The position numbers were made by a program, and so were the translations under genes. This document shows, piece by piece, positions 34,251-48,800 of a stretch of DNA of 64,000 nucleotides. The stretch comes from Tillus elongatus (Eukaryota; Arthropoda; Insecta; Coleoptera; Cleridae), in the NCBI GenBank assembly GCA_964006375.1, contig OZ023269.1, forward strand, positions 5,180,501 through 5,244,500. Reading direction: 5' to 3'. The notes under the pieces were generated by a model. That model made no database searches, was not told where the DNA came from, and saw nothing but the letters and a program-made list of their open reading frames with translations. Each line of letters starts with the position of its first letter. Within the stretch, counting starts at the first letter, position 1.

Positions 34251-35160
34251 GTAGCCAGACCCTTGCTACCATCATTTTGCTTGACAAGCCTCCGTGTCCC
34301 CCCATGTAAGGAGCGACCCCCGTATGTTTTTTAAATAAAGAAATAAATATTTTACGAATACAGTGATACCCCACTGTTACCCTCTTACTTAAAAACTCAA
34401 ATTTTGAGTTTGCGCGTGCGCGTGTATCATAGTTGAATACTATTTTTCCAGACGAGTTAAATGATACCTCAAACATGGGGACTAAACCAAAAACTAAAAA
34501 AGTTGGTTTGCGCCTACGCTGCCAGCCATATTTTTGTGTATGTCATTTTCGTAAAAATCAAAATGGCGGACTCTCGCATTTTAATAGGTCTGGTTAGATG
34601 TCTTTTAAAGATCCAAATTTCTCAGATTTTTTACTTATGGTCGGTCATCTGGGCAGTCATCTTGAAGTACGTCATCTCAGGTTAGCTCCATTTTCTCTCT
34701 CTCTCTCTCTCCCTCTCTCTCTGTCTCTATACAACCTGCCATCTTGTTTTGTCACTCTGACCTCACACACAGGCGCAGAGCCTGGCGGAGGTCCCAGAAC
34801 CCCTCTACTGAACCTACTACTTTCAATTATGCTTTTTCTTTTAGTTTCCAGCCATAGTGTCCAACCTCAGTGTTTCATCTTTTAACTGATATATTTTAAA
34901 TTTGCAGCTGAGGAATTGAAAGCAAATATCTAAAAAAAATAATCGGTAGATTTTATAATTGATAGCTTTAAATAGAGAATCAAAAGAACTTTCTAAACAG
35001 TGTCCATTGACCCACCTGCGGTGAAAGTTACCACCGTTAGGAGTTGAATGCTACAAATTCTGTCAGGGTTGCCTTGCGAAAGCAAAAGGACGTGTTTCAG
35101 GGTTTTTCAAAACTCTTAGTAGTTCGCGGAAACGCTCTGATGCAACCTTTTACAATATAC
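34251..35160. other. No gene recognised; (CT)n at 34692-34728
   Basis: No coding motif. The stretch near 34380-34560 has GC-richer, CpG-containing words (GCGCGTGCGCGTG) unlike its neighbours. TACACCCTATA before the next TA tract resembles a mariner end. Confidence 0.4.
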
Positions 35161-35163
<3 letters not shown>

Positions 35164-35229
<66 letters not shown>

Positions 35230-35256
35230 GTGTGTGTGTGTGGGTGTGTGTGTGTG
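35164..35256. repeat. (TA)n followed by (TG)n
   Basis: TA to 35227, then a TG run to 35256. Confidence 0.95.
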
Positions 35257-35959
35257 ACAGTAAAATGGCTATACTTTATTTCTAATCGAATTAACATATA
35301 TTGCACGAGTCACGAGACGTGATCTAAGCACTAGGGATTTAAATAAACTTACACAAAAATCCAGTAAAGGGACTCACCTGCAACAAAAGAATGAGTAAAC
35401 ATTATAAATGGTATATAAATATAAGGTATCATTTTAAAATGGAGAAAATAAAGTAAGCACAAAGTACAGTGCTTTCGAAAAGTAACGAATAAATTTATAA
35501 TTTATGAAATTTAGTGTTTTTCAACAAAATATTCTGACACGTCGATTTAGGTTTAAACAAAGACTCTTTTTGACATACGATCAATATTTGTAACGTCATC
35601 GTTGTTCGAGATATGACGTCGCCGACAATTTTTTTAAATGGCAATCCCCAATTTCGAACACGCCATTTGAAAGAGCGTGCCATTCTACGTACAGATAGTC
35701 AAACATTATGGCTGCCTGATAGTAGTCTAGGAGACCAGGAATGTTTTTTTATTGCTGTCAGATAAAAACCTGAAATCGTACTTAATATTATTTTCGGTTT
35801 TTTGAGTTATCTCTTTAGTTCTTATCTTTTGCTTGGCAAAAGCAGTGTGTTTGAAGTGTTTATTGAGTAGTGACTTTTGTCATTTTATAAGGGTGGTTAA
35901 ATTAACTGAACGGACGTTTCCGGTTCTGGTGTACGAGTCGGTTTCCCTTATAAACCAAA

Positions 35960-38265
35960 ACGATGATGGCTCCTACTTGTACAAAAGTTTCCGCAGATAA
36001 AATACCCCTCGATTCGGACGTCCGGGAGTGGGGTGTACAGGGGGCGCCGTCATCAAGATTTAACATACCTTGCTCGAATATATGTGGCCTAAATTCTAAC
36101 GGAACTCCGTCCACCATTTCCTGTATTCTTCGAATACCTTTCTGAAAAAATCGACCATCTGATTTCTGAATATCCTTCCTCCGAGGTCACTATTCTTGAT
36201 GACTTCAATGTCCATAAAAAGGAATGACTAGGACCTTCAAAAACCGATCCACAAGGGAGAGCAGCGGAGGCCTTCGCAGTCAGCAATTCTTTAGCCAATA
36301 TGGTTAAGCAACCTACTTACTTTCATCGCATCCCAACACACAGCTCAAATCCTTTGGATCTCCTCCTTACTACAAATCCTGAATGCTATAAGATATCAGT
36401 CACCGCCCCCCTGGGTCGCTCAGACCACGGCATGGTTACTGCTTCCTGCGCAATGCAACCCGAGGTCATACAGTCATACACACACGTATCGCTTGGCACT
36501 GCATAAGACATCAGTCACCGCCCCCCTTGGTCGCTCAGACCACGGCATGGTCACTGCAATCATCACACCCAAGTATCATTTGGCACTACAACTCCGCGAA
36601 CCTGGACTAAATGCGGGATTATTTTTCCTCATTTCCATGGGCGCCTGTCTGCTTCTCTCATCATGACCCCTCTGATACTCTACACACTCCCAGTCAAGAA
36701 AACCGTCAACCATTTAATGGCGCAAGACGCTATGTCCGCATTCTTTCTGAGGCAAAAAACTCGCTTAATATCCACTTCAAAAACAAAGTCCCCTCAAGCT
36801 CCAACGGCAGCAAAAGCTTCTGGACTCTTGCTAAATCTATTGGGAATAATTTCGGCAAGAGCACGTTCTCACTTCTTGTTTCAGGGGATGAAATAGTTTC
36901 TACCGCCCTGGGCAAGGCTGAACTTTTTGCCTTGTTGTTCGCCGGAAATTCCACTCTCAACCCTCCTACAAATGTTCAACCACCAACAGTCCCCAATGTC
37001 GCGCATAAATTGACGGATATCATTTTCAAAACCAAAAAGGTACGAAAGATGCTCTCTTCTCTTAATAACGGTAAGGCCCCTGGCCTTGACGAGATCCCAG
37101 CAATTGTTCTCAAAAAGGCGCACCAGAACTTGCTCCCGTCCTGACTCGTCTGTTTCAGACATCTTACAATAGAGGCATGTTCCCTAGTAACTTGAAAACT
37201 ACTCGAGTACAATCCGTCCGCAAGAAAGGATCCAAAGCGCTTCCTAGCAACTACAGGCCTATTTCTCTCCTTTCAGTTGGCTCTAAAGTGATGGAAAAAG
37301 TATATAAACACCGAATTATTAAAATTTCTTGAAAAACACAGTCTAATCCACGACAGGCAGTATGGATTCCGTCAGCGCAGATCAACTGTGACCTCCTTTT
37401 CTTTCTCACCCATTCTTGGAACAAGTCTATGGAGCTACACGGTGAATCCCAGATTGTCGCTCTAGCCTTATCCAAAGCATTGGACCAGGTCTGGCACACA
37501 GCCTTGCTTAATAAACTTCCGGCGTATGGCCTATTACCAAAACTCTGTACCAGGAGAGCAAATTGCTTCTCCAACCGGAACATTGTTGTTGTCGTGGATG
37601 GCGATTCCTCTAAACTGTATATAATTAATAAAGGAGTCCCTCAAGGTTCAGCGTTAGCCCCTACTTTGTTTCTTCTCCACATCATTGACCTCCTCTCTAG
37701 CACATCCAACCCAGTTCACAGTTACAAGGACGACAGCACCCTCCACTCAAATATACAATATTCTAAGCCTGTCTCTCTAGCCCAATTAGGTGAGGATCGT
37801 AGACTCATGGAGGGTTCTGTCTCTTTGAATCTCAAAAAAAAATTAGACTGGGGAAGTAGCAATCTTGTACAAATCAACTTCACCAAATTTCAGTCCAACC
37901 AAGTTATTCAAAGTAATGAGTCCTTTTCACTTGTTGGCATTTCTGTGGATCGAAATCTCAATTGGAATCAACATGTCACATCAATTGTAGAAACGGCTGC
38001 TAAGAAATAAGGGTTCCTCTTCCAGGCTCGCAAAAGCTTTTTACCAGCTAATCTCTATACCGTATATACCTCATCTTGTTATGCCCGCTCTTTTGTCCCG
38101 AGGACTTCCAAGTTGTGGAATTCCTTGCCGGGACATGTTTTTCCTTCTCCTCCGAACCTCCAAACCTTCAAGCCCAGATTTAGCAAGTTGCCTCTTTCCT
38201 CCTTGTCGACAACCACGGTACGATAGTATTTAGGCTGTGAGCCCTCGTGGTGTGTTGTTGAAATT
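35960..38265 (+). pseudogene. Jockey/CR1-like LINE copy B (endonuclease and RT)
   Basis: The longest of three copies. The APE-type endonuclease is visible as NICGLNSN near 36080, LDDFNVHKKE near 36200 and GRSDHGMVTAS near 36415. The RT follows: GKAPGLDEIPA near 37070, YRPISLLSVG near 37252, ALSKALDQVWH near 37465, then APTLFLLHIIDLL near 37660 and a changed catalytic box YKDD near 37727. Several stops and frame changes. At about 38070 some 270 bp present in copies A and C are missing, joining the thumb directly to the C-terminus. Same 3' tail as A and C. Confidence 0.8.
36388..36600 (+). repeat. Internal duplication in LINE copy B
   Basis: ATATCAGTCACCGCCCCCCT to CACGGCATGGTTACTGC (36394-36443) is repeated at 36509-36558 with few changes, about 115 bp apart; the segment after it is also repeated loosely. 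Confidence 0.7.
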
Positions 38266-38494
38266 AAAAAAAATACTCACGCTAATGTAATCATGGTCGA
38301 ATTTGGGGGTTGCTATAAAAAAAAATTGTCGCTGACGTCATATGTCGAACAACGACGACGTCACAAATATGGGTCTATGCCAAAGATTGTCTTCGTTTAT
38401 AACAAAATCAACGAGTCAGAGGATTTTTTCGAAAAACTTTCATTTTCAGAAATAATGAATTTATTCGTTACTTTTCTAAAGCACTGTATACATA

Positions 38495-39370
38495 GATTAC
38501 TTCAATTAATATTGGGTCATTAGAACTACCTCCGTTATTATTATGATTGGGGGAATGCTTAAATTAACAATAATATGGTTATGCAGTTTGCTAATCTCAT
38601 CACAGATCTGCATTTTACTCATAATTGACCATTTGACAAAAAACCACCTCAATTAACTATCACCTCTCTGATGTTATGCTTTATAATTTTTAACGCGGTT
38701 GTAAAATAAGTGCGTAGGCTGATTCTCAGAGTACATTTTCTAACTTTTGCGTGAAATGTTAACCTATATAGTATCATTTTAAAAATTCACCCTGTTGTAA
38801 ATAAGTCCTTCTAAACTTCTTTTCGTATAACTCCAAGTTTAGTAATTGTTGCGATTTGTTCTTTATTTACGACTATTCCAAAATTCTCTCAACTGCAGTT
38901 CAACTTTAGGGCTTTAACAAACTTCAGACAGGGACTATAAATGAAAAAAAGCTCCCAAGGAGAATTCTTGTGATACGTGGAATTGCAATTCTTGAGTAAT
39001 CAAGTGTGTTTTTGCTGTTTTCTTTGTTTTTGTAAATAGTGAGAAAGTTTGTTTGGTTAAAATTTTGCATCTTTAAAACTAGAACATGGCAGTCCCTTGA
39101 ATTTAAATATTCTGTACAAAATTTTAATTGAATCATGTTTTGGATCAATTAACAAAAGATTACGATATGGTAAGGCTTGAGAAGTTCACTTAACCTATGC
39201 AGATTTTTTTGGCACTGACGGCATTTAATTTGCACACATTTTTTATAATAATAAAGATAGCTAATTGAAATACAATGTCAGGGGAAAAATTTTGCAGAGC
39301 TTGGTAATCTGATAATTAAACTGACAAATGTTTTTTGTACAAAACACACGTAAATATCTATAATATTTAT
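38495..39370. other. No gene recognised
   Basis: AT-rich, short frames without motifs. Confidence 0.5.
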
Positions 39371-39374
39371 TGGG

Positions 39375-41608
39375 TTATACAGGTGTTTCAAAAATTGTGG
39401 TCTTTGTTACAGGTGCACATTCAGCACAAAAAAGAAGACTAGTTTTTTCATATAAACATGGGTCCACAAATGCTTATTGTTTTAAATACAGCTTGTTAAA
39501 GTTATTTGTTTTTCTCAGTTTTTACGAATAAGTCTGAGTCAAAATAAAATTTTGGCGTGAAAGTTGGCATGCAGGGGTTTTTGAAGGCAAGAAATTTAAA
39601 TATGTTTTTGTTAATAGCACTGCTGATAGAGGACGCCACCTGTAAGCCTATGCTTGCATTCAATTGGCTATAATTTTTTGACACCCAGTAATATCGACCT
39701 ACGGTATAGCTACGTTGCAGCCCTTATCAATTGTAAGCAAAAAATGTATATTTGATCAAAATCTCTCAGACACACCATTTTCGAGATATTTCAATTTTTG
39801 TATGTCGATGTCGCTCAAAAATTAATTTTTTTCAAGTAATTAATTGTATTGTCTGCAAATTTTAACCACAAATAAAACAACAAATAAAAAAGCTTATAAC
39901 AGTTTATGATACCTGACTGCAATAAATGTTCAAAATGGCCACCCTCCACTTCAATACACTTTCGTATTCTGCGGAGCATACGTCGTACTCTGTGAAATAT
40001 TTCCGGTGTATTTCTAATTTGTTCGCATCCAAGTACAATTCTTTGCTGCAGATCACCAACATTTTCAACATTTGCTTCATAAACAATATTTTTGTGATGT
40101 CCCCATAAATAAAAATCCATAGGATTTAAATCAGGGGATCGAGCCGGCCATGGCTGAGGTCTACCGCGTCCGATCCATCTGCGTCCAAAAGTATTGCTTA
40201 GGTAATTTCTAACATTTAGGGCGAAATATGGCGGGGCCTCCGTCATGCAGAAACCACAGGTTATGTCTTATGTCAAGAGGTACATTTTCTAATATCCCAT
40301 TTAGTTGGTTTTGCAGGTATTCAAGATAAGTTGTAGCATTAAGTCTGTCAGGTAAAAAAATTGGTCCTATTAAATTACACCCTACAATTCCAGCCCATAC
40401 ATTTAAGAAAAATCGCTGTTGATGATGACTGCGTGGGGATTTTCGTCAGCCCAAACATGTCTGTTACAAAAATTGACGATCGCGTCGCGCCTAAACCTAG
40501 ACTCGTCAGTGAACAATACACAATTCAACAAGTTCTCTACATTATTATGTTGAACAAAACATTGGAAAAATTGTAGGCAAGGTATAAAATCTCTTTCAGG
40601 CGATAGTGCCTGCACACGTTGGATGTGATATGGACGCAATTGTTACTCGAGAAGAACTCGCCATATCGTTGGATTGGATGCTCCCAGATGATTGGCCATT
40701 TCTCCAGTACTTACTTTTGGATTTTGTTTAATTTCATCCACCAGCCTCATCAAAATCAAGATTTCGTGCACTTCGTGGGGTGTCTCGATCAGCAGTAACT
40801 TTATTAAGGGTACCTGGTAAAAAAAATATATATTCGAAAGAGACAGATCGATGTATTAGATAATGTAAGTATGTACCTGTTTCTCGCAGACGGATGTCAA
40901 TCCGTTGAAACATCCTTCGGCCTGGAATTCTCCGATTTGGAAAGGCTTCTTCATACAGTCGTTTCACCTCATAACAGTTACCAAAAGCCCGTGAATACAT
41001 AACGTGCATGTCTGTTAGTTCATTGTTGGTAAAGACTTCCGTATTTAATTAGAAAAAAATAATGAGTAGTCACAAACGTAAAAGTCAAATGTAGTATATG
41101 TCACGACAAAAACGCAAAATTCAAGTCCCGTAACGATGGAAACCACTTTGTTAAATGGTTTGTTTAAAGTTTGTTATCATGGCTTTTTATTTTATCTTCA
41201 TGATTGTATCTTGTCAGTTCTCTTTTCTGGTAAGATTTGAATTTTTAACTCAAGAATAAGAAAATCAAGTTTATAAATACTGATAGCAATTGAAAGATGG
41301 AAAATGTATTCCTATGATTTGTCGCAGAATTAATTTTTGAGCGACATCGACATACCAAAATTGAAGTATTCCGAAAATGGTGTGTCTGCGAGATTTAAAT
41401 GAAGTATACATTTTTTGCTTACAATTGATAAGGGCTGCAATGTAGCTATACGGTTGGTCGATATTACTGGGTGTCAAAAAAGTATAGCCAATTGAATGCA
41501 AGCCATGTCTTACAGGTGGCGCCCTCTGCCAGCAGTGTTATTTACAATAATATATTTAAATTTATTGCCCTCGAAAACCCCCACATGCCAATTTTCACAT
41601 CAAAATGT
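39375..41608 (-). mobile_element. Mariner-like element with long TIRs, broken
   Basis: About 285 bp at 39540-39825 is inverted at 41325-41608 (shared words include TTGGCATG, CAATTGGCTATA, GACACCCAGTAATATCG and GACATCGACATA). The left side extends further to about 39375 (TACAGGTGTTTC), whereas the right arm is cut by the TA tract at 41608. It contains the transposase below. Confidence 0.7.
39815..41009 (-). pseudogene. Mariner-like transposase with DUF4817-type N-terminus and an intron
   Basis: From 41009 downward: a DUF4817-like domain (KRLYEEAFPNRRIPGRRMF, then RLRETG), a 63-nt intron (40876-40814; starts GTACATAC, ends TTTACCAG) whose removal joins RETG to TLNKVTADRD in frame, a second helix-turn-helix (PKVSTGEMANHLGAS), VLFTDESRF (first catalytic D, near 40520), a damaged middle, and WPARSPDLNPMDFYLWG (third D, near 40120), then a helical C-terminus ending near GGHFEHLL. 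Frame breaks occur near 40735, 40640, 40400 and 40246. The layout matches the intact transposase at 54.2-55.3 kb, with which it shares the DD41D-like spacing as far as can be read. Confidence 0.75.
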
Positions 41609-41614
41609 ATATAA

Positions 41615-41685
<71 letters not shown>
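41608..41685. repeat. (TA)n tract
   Basis: About 78 bp, cutting the right TIR of the mariner-like element. Confidence 0.9.
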
Positions 41686-41688
<3 letters not shown>

Positions 41689-41819
41689 GTTCGGAAAGAT
41701 TTCCGAAATTTAGGTACATAATCTTCGTTACTATTAATATTCTCTAGAAAATAATAATTATCTAAATCCCTGTTTAAAAAACTAATAGCTAAACTTAGTA
41801 TTTTTATTCAATTAAATAT

Positions 41820-42162
41820 TTTTTAACGTCGATTTAGTTCCGCGACTATGGACAATCACCGACGCCAGAGAGGAGTTTCTCCTTATTACTGGAATCTTTG
41901 CTGAACCCCTGCCTTGCTGTAAGGACGTTAGGGATCTTTACGTGCTCAACATCGCACAGACACGGGATCGACGGCTTTACTACCACACAATCAAACCCCC
42001 CCCCCTCAAGGGTGGAACGTTCCGACATTGAATTTGCTCAAATACAATGCCACAACCTCGGTTAATGTTGTACTGAAGAAGTGAAAGGGGAATCTTGGGA
42101 ATTCAGCTCAGTACCCTTCGGTCCAGGGGCACACGTTCTTACCGCTGAACCACCGAGGCTCT
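41820..42162 (-). mobile_element. tRNA-derived SINE, second copy, inverted
   Basis: Reverse complement aligns with the SINE at 19947-20298 along its whole length: the head with AGAGCCTCGGTGG (end at 42162), the TACAATGCCACAACCTCGG block, and the body down to the A-rich end. The B box is damaged in this copy (GAATTCCC at the expected place). AATTAAAT at 41810-41817 and 42164-42171 may be the target-site duplication. Confidence 0.8.
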
Positions 42163-42171
42163 AAATTAAAT

Positions 42172-42715
42172 TCTCCAAAAGTAATTACGCCTTTAAAGTA
42201 GTGCATGTGTAAAATGACACATTCGAAATGGCTTGTAGTGTGCTATAGACTTGCTTCGTCAGTGTAAACTTTTCCGTTAAGAAATGATTGGGAAAATGTA
42301 GAAAGCAAACACTACTGAATATCTAACAAACGAGCAACGAGGAGGCCTTTTGTATATATATTTTAACGCATTTTGCATAATCTCGTTTCAAATATCCGAT
42401 TTCCCATACAGTAAAGTCAGCTTTCGATATTCCTTTTTTAGCAGCATCCTCGATTCAGTTAGCATCTTCCTCATCTTATTCTGATGTTTCCCTGAATTTA
42501 TTACTTTTATTATGGCCTACATCCTATTTATATACTAAAATGTGACACCATAATCCGATATCTGATTAATGATGAATTACCAATTTTCACTTTATGAAAT
42601 ATTTTAATATCATGTTGTTTAGGAAATTTATACTGTTACATTAAATATCTAGAGGCTGAGTGTTTGAAAATGTTACAAGGGTATATCTAAGAATCTAGTA
42701 ATTTTCCGAACATTC
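42172..42715. other. No gene recognised
   Basis: AT-rich, no motif. Confidence 0.45.
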
Positions 42716-42917
42716 ATTAATAATGCAATATAAAAACATCACTCTTCTAATGAATTGCACGTGGTGGCATAAACCTTTGATTTTAAATGCCCCCACAAAA
42801 AGTCTAAAGGGGAAAGGTCTGGAAATCGGACTGGCAATTCTACAGCACCTCTTCCACATATTCATTGACAGGGAAAGTGTCGATCCATAAACTCTATAAC
42901 AGTAATGGCATAATACG

Positions 42918-42930
<13 letters not shown>
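42716..42930 (-). pseudogene. Mariner-like transposase fragment, catalytic C-terminal part
   Basis: Minus strand: HGAPPYYAITVIEF (after the second D), then a stop, RGAVELPVRFPDLSPLDF (third D region) and GHLK. Close in pattern to the fragment at 17.84-18.3 kb. It is joined directly to the I-like LINE. Confidence 0.6.
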
Positions 42931-45109
<2,179 letters not shown>

Positions 45110-45829
45110 AGGATTTTTTTATCGGAATTAGCATGGGGAAGTGAGACCGCAACTGCATAGTATCATCTATTAGCGTCACTGTTAAAATCCTTCTAATAAT
45201 TTTCAGAATTCCTAGCGGAGATTAGGTAAGCAATCTATGGCTCTCAGATGGAATTACCTTCCATCATAAATACAATATTTTTATATTATCTGTATACAGT
45301 TTAAATTTTTATCATATGGCTGTATTTAAAAAATTGCCTAAAAATGGATGATCTTTCACACTGTAAAATAAAGTAGAGGCTGTCCTATTTGAGATTAGCA
45401 AACATAGTAGTTTCCAGCAAAAAAATTGTACAGTAAGCTGACTATCATTATTTAATAGTATTCATTTTAGTATCTGAAATGTTCAACAGAAAGTAATGTC
45501 CAGCATTTGTATTGACAAATTTATTAAGGTTTTTATTTTGTATGCAATGCCACACATAACCTGAAATATATGAAAAGCGGTTGATTTTATGAAACTTGTG
45601 AATAGAAACAAATTTAGCCGAACTTTAAATTTTAATCAAACGTAATCTATTTCAATGATCTGAAGATCAAAAAGTTTCTTTGCACAGCAGCGCCATCTAC
45701 ATGTGTGGTAGTAAAAATATTGTTTTCGCAAAGTTCAAGACTTTCGCCTCCTTAACTAAACAGCGTTGACAGATTTCAGATATCCTATTTAGTTTTGAAG
45801 TAAATGGCATATGGAGGTTTAAATGGCAC

Positions 45830-45834
<5 letters not shown>
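45110..45834. other. No gene recognised
   Basis: GGCACACCCTATA just before the TA tract resembles a mariner end. No coding motif. Confidence 0.4.

Positions 45835-45899
<65 letters not shown>
45835..45899. repeat. (TA)n tract
   Basis: About 65 bp. Confidence 0.95.
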
Positions 45900-45902
<3 letters not shown>

Positions 45903-46739
45903 CGCTAAAATATTAAAATAAATTTTCACTGGGTTAGAACGATTTCGGTTTTATTTATTAATTGTCACTTTAGGGAATAAGTTAAAATATTACTGAATGA
46001 ATGAACATCTAAATTACTTCGCTTACTAATAACACAACAAGAAACACCCTTTTATCAGCTTTTGGTTCCGTACCGTACCAAATATGTAACGAAAATCCTG
46101 AGTAAATACTAATCGTTATCGTTTGATGTTTAAAAACATTTCCTGTCTTTTATAAGCAAAATTATTTCATCAATGGCAGGAAAAATATGTTGCTTAGGAG
46201 AAGAATACTAAACGTAAATAAAAGGCAAGTGTAATAATTAGTTTATATTGACTTCGGAAGGAAGTTTTCACAATAATTTTCGTCATTATTGTTGTATGCT
46301 TTTGTCAGCTTTTATTTTCTTACGAGCCTTATTATTGTTCTCGCTGCCTCTACAGAATTTAGAAATAATGGGAACTTAGGCCAAAACATTAAGTCTCTTC
46401 CACAACCTATAAAACATTGCTGTTTTATTAATATTATTTCCGTGCCTCGAATTTATACCATAATTTACACCCACTGATATAATAATTCCTAAAAATAATT
46501 CTGATATTGTATATTTTTGATAATTCATCCGAAAGAGATAATAAAAAAGAATTAAAAAGAAAAAATAGCGAATACAGAAACATATTGTCGTAACTGATAA
46601 AAAGTGTCCTAAATTGCTGACGTTATTGATTTTAATACAATTATTGTAAGGTGCCTAACTTATTTATAGATTCTTGTTGCCATTACTTGGTAAAACCGTT
46701 CCCTACTAAATAAGTGTTTTTTGTTTTAAATCTTTGCGT
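45900..46739. other. No gene recognised
   Basis: AT-rich, short frames only. Confidence 0.5.
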
Positions 46740-47205
46740 TTAAATGTTAGCTAATGCAGGAAATAGTTGTGAAGCTATTACGGCACCTTGAATTTGTGCT
46801 CCAATAAGTTCAACTGGTCTCACCTTGAATGAATTAATAACTTTTGTCTTGAAATTTTGCACAAAAATGTGGGCTAAGGCAGGAGATAGTTGTGAATCTA
46901 TTAGGGTACCTTCAATTTGTGCTCCAACGAGTTGAAATGGTTTTAGAGTAAATGAATTAAGAGCTTTTGTCTTGAAATTTTTCACAAAAACGTTAGCTAA
47001 CGCAGGAGATAGGTGTGAATCTATTGCGGCACCTTAAATGTCTGCTTCAATGAGTTTAACTTGTTTTAGCTTAAATGAATTAAGAGATTTTGTCTTGAAA
47101 TTTTGCAAAAAACGTTAGCTAATGCAGGAGATAGTTGTGAATCTATTAGGGTACCTTCAATTTGTGCTCCAACGAGTTTAAATGGTTTAAGAGTAAATTA
47201 AATAG
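46740..47205 (-). repeat. 123-bp (41-codon) tandem repeat with coding character
   Basis: Four units; the anchor word CAGGAGATAGTTGTGAA (or close) starts at 46757, 46880, 47003 and 47125, so the period is 123, 123 and 122. On the minus strand the first two units are open (82 codons from 46985) and encode VGAQIEGTLIDSQLSPALAH and its variant, then FKTKALNSF. The third unit holds an in-frame stop and the fourth a 1-nt loss. The period divisible by three and amino-acid-level similarity suggest a decayed repetitive protein exon. I do not recognise the protein. Confidence 0.6.
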
Positions 47206-47209
47206 AGTA

Positions 47210-48003
47210 AATATTAGACTGGGGAAGTAGAAATCTTGTACAATTCAACCCCACTAAATCTCAATCTTGCTTTCTTTCGCATAAGACATACACCAGCCCT
47301 AGACCCATCACAATGAACAACCAAGTTATTTAAAGTAATGAGTCCTTTTCTCTTGTTGGCATTTCTGTGGATCGAAATCTTAATTGGCACCAACATGCCA
47401 CATCAATTGCAGAAGCGGCTGCTAAGAAATTAGGTTTCCTCTTCTGGGCTCGCAAATACTTTTCACCAAATAATCTCTATACCTTATATGTTTCACAAAT
47501 AAGGCCAAACCTCGAATACTGCTCCCACATCTGGGGTGCAGCTGTCGCTTCTACACTCGCTATCCTGGACTCCATCCAAAATAGAGCTATACGTCTCATC
47601 GGTGACCCTACCCTCACCCAAAGGCTGCCATCCCTTGCCCATTGACGTGCCGTTGGTGACCTCTCTCTATTTTATAGATATCTGCACGGGCACTGCTCAG
47701 AGGAGCTTTCCTCCATAGTTCCCCCACCTGATGCCCCCAACAGATCTACCAGGGGAACAGAGCGAATGCACCCTTTTACTGTCCAGGTCACCAGAAATAG
47801 AACTTCTTGTTATGTCCGCTCTTTTGTCCCGAGGACTTCCAAGTTGTGGAATTCTTTGCCGGCACATATGTTTCCTTCTCCTCCGAGCCTCCGAACCTTC
47901 AAGTCCAGAATTAACAAGTTGCCTCTTTCCTCCCTGTCAACACCCACGGTACGATAGTATTTAGGCTGTAAGCCCTCGTGGTGTGTTGTTGAAATTAAAA
48001 AAA
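47210..48003 (+). pseudogene. Jockey/CR1-like LINE copy C, 3' third
   Basis: RT thumb and C-terminus: SLVGISVDRNLNWHQHATSI near 47350, FSPNNLYTLYVSQIRPNLEY near 47460, SIQNRAIRLIGDPTL near 47570, and after a stop NKLPLSSLSTPTVR near 47910. It has the ~270 bp that copy B lacks. Same 3' tail as A and B. The 5' junction abuts the tandem repeat. Confidence 0.8.
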
Positions 48004-48800
48004 TATATAGGTCTCAGGACCTCAGTAGAAAGGTATAACAGTTCACATAATATATGAAAATAAAACTGCATAAATTAGTTCGGAATGTAGTGCACAATTT
48101 AGGCTTAGTAACTATAAACTTCTTCAAGTTTTATATTAATATCGAGTTCTTCAAGAAAATCCCGCAAATTCAACCGGACTCCATTTGGCACAAAATAAAG
48201 AAAAAAACCATTAAGCAATCAAAGATGCGTGAAATTAATAGTAAAAATAAAACTACAATATATCAGTAAACAGAAGGTCTATAAAACCAAATTCAAAGAG
48301 CAATTTACGAACCTGAAGTATGGGATAATAAAAAATGTATATTCGAAAAGCGTTTGCAAATCGTATTGCAGATAAAAATCATGTAACTAATAATGATCAG
48401 ATCAAATCAGTCAAACATTTTAAATACAAAATGTAGTCGCATTCCTATAAATGTATATTTGTTTATCAAAATATAGACAATGTAATCAATGCCATACTGC
48501 TGCTTTGAAATATACATACCTCCGATAGAATGACAAAGTCAATAAAACCGTAAATTAATAGGCAGGTAGCCGGACGTAAATAGAGTCTCTGTTAAAGAAC
48601 TGTTTGTGCTTTGAGTTAGTAAAAAGCATTGAACAAACTCTATTTCCCGCTTGTTATACGAAAAACGGTTCTGGTAAAAAGGATTTTACCGAAGTATACC
48701 TATTGGTGGAATTTATCCTAAAAATTATCTCTTGCAACTGATTCAAAAATATATGACGTGTTTTACGTAGCAAGATATTAGGTAAATAATAGTTTACTTA
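48004..48800. other. No gene recognised
   Basis: AT-rich, lysine-rich short frames, no motif. Confidence 0.45.

Larger units (their letters stand above)
35465..38488. mobile_element. Fold-back element with ~210-bp inverted arms, loop filled by a LINE
   Basis: The left arm (about 35467-35680) begins TACAGTGCTTT and contains AAAAGTAACGAATAAA and GACGTC words; the right arm (about 38275-38486) is its inverted, diverged copy ending AAAGCACTGTA. TA lies at both outer ends, fitting a Tc1/mariner-type MITE. The LINE at 35960-38265 fills the loop, and the original element without it would have been well under 1 kb. Confidence 0.65.

Noticed and set aside
46740..47205. CRISPR-like array
   Set aside because: The whole 123-bp unit repeats with no unique spacers, and the genome is eukaryotic in every other respect.
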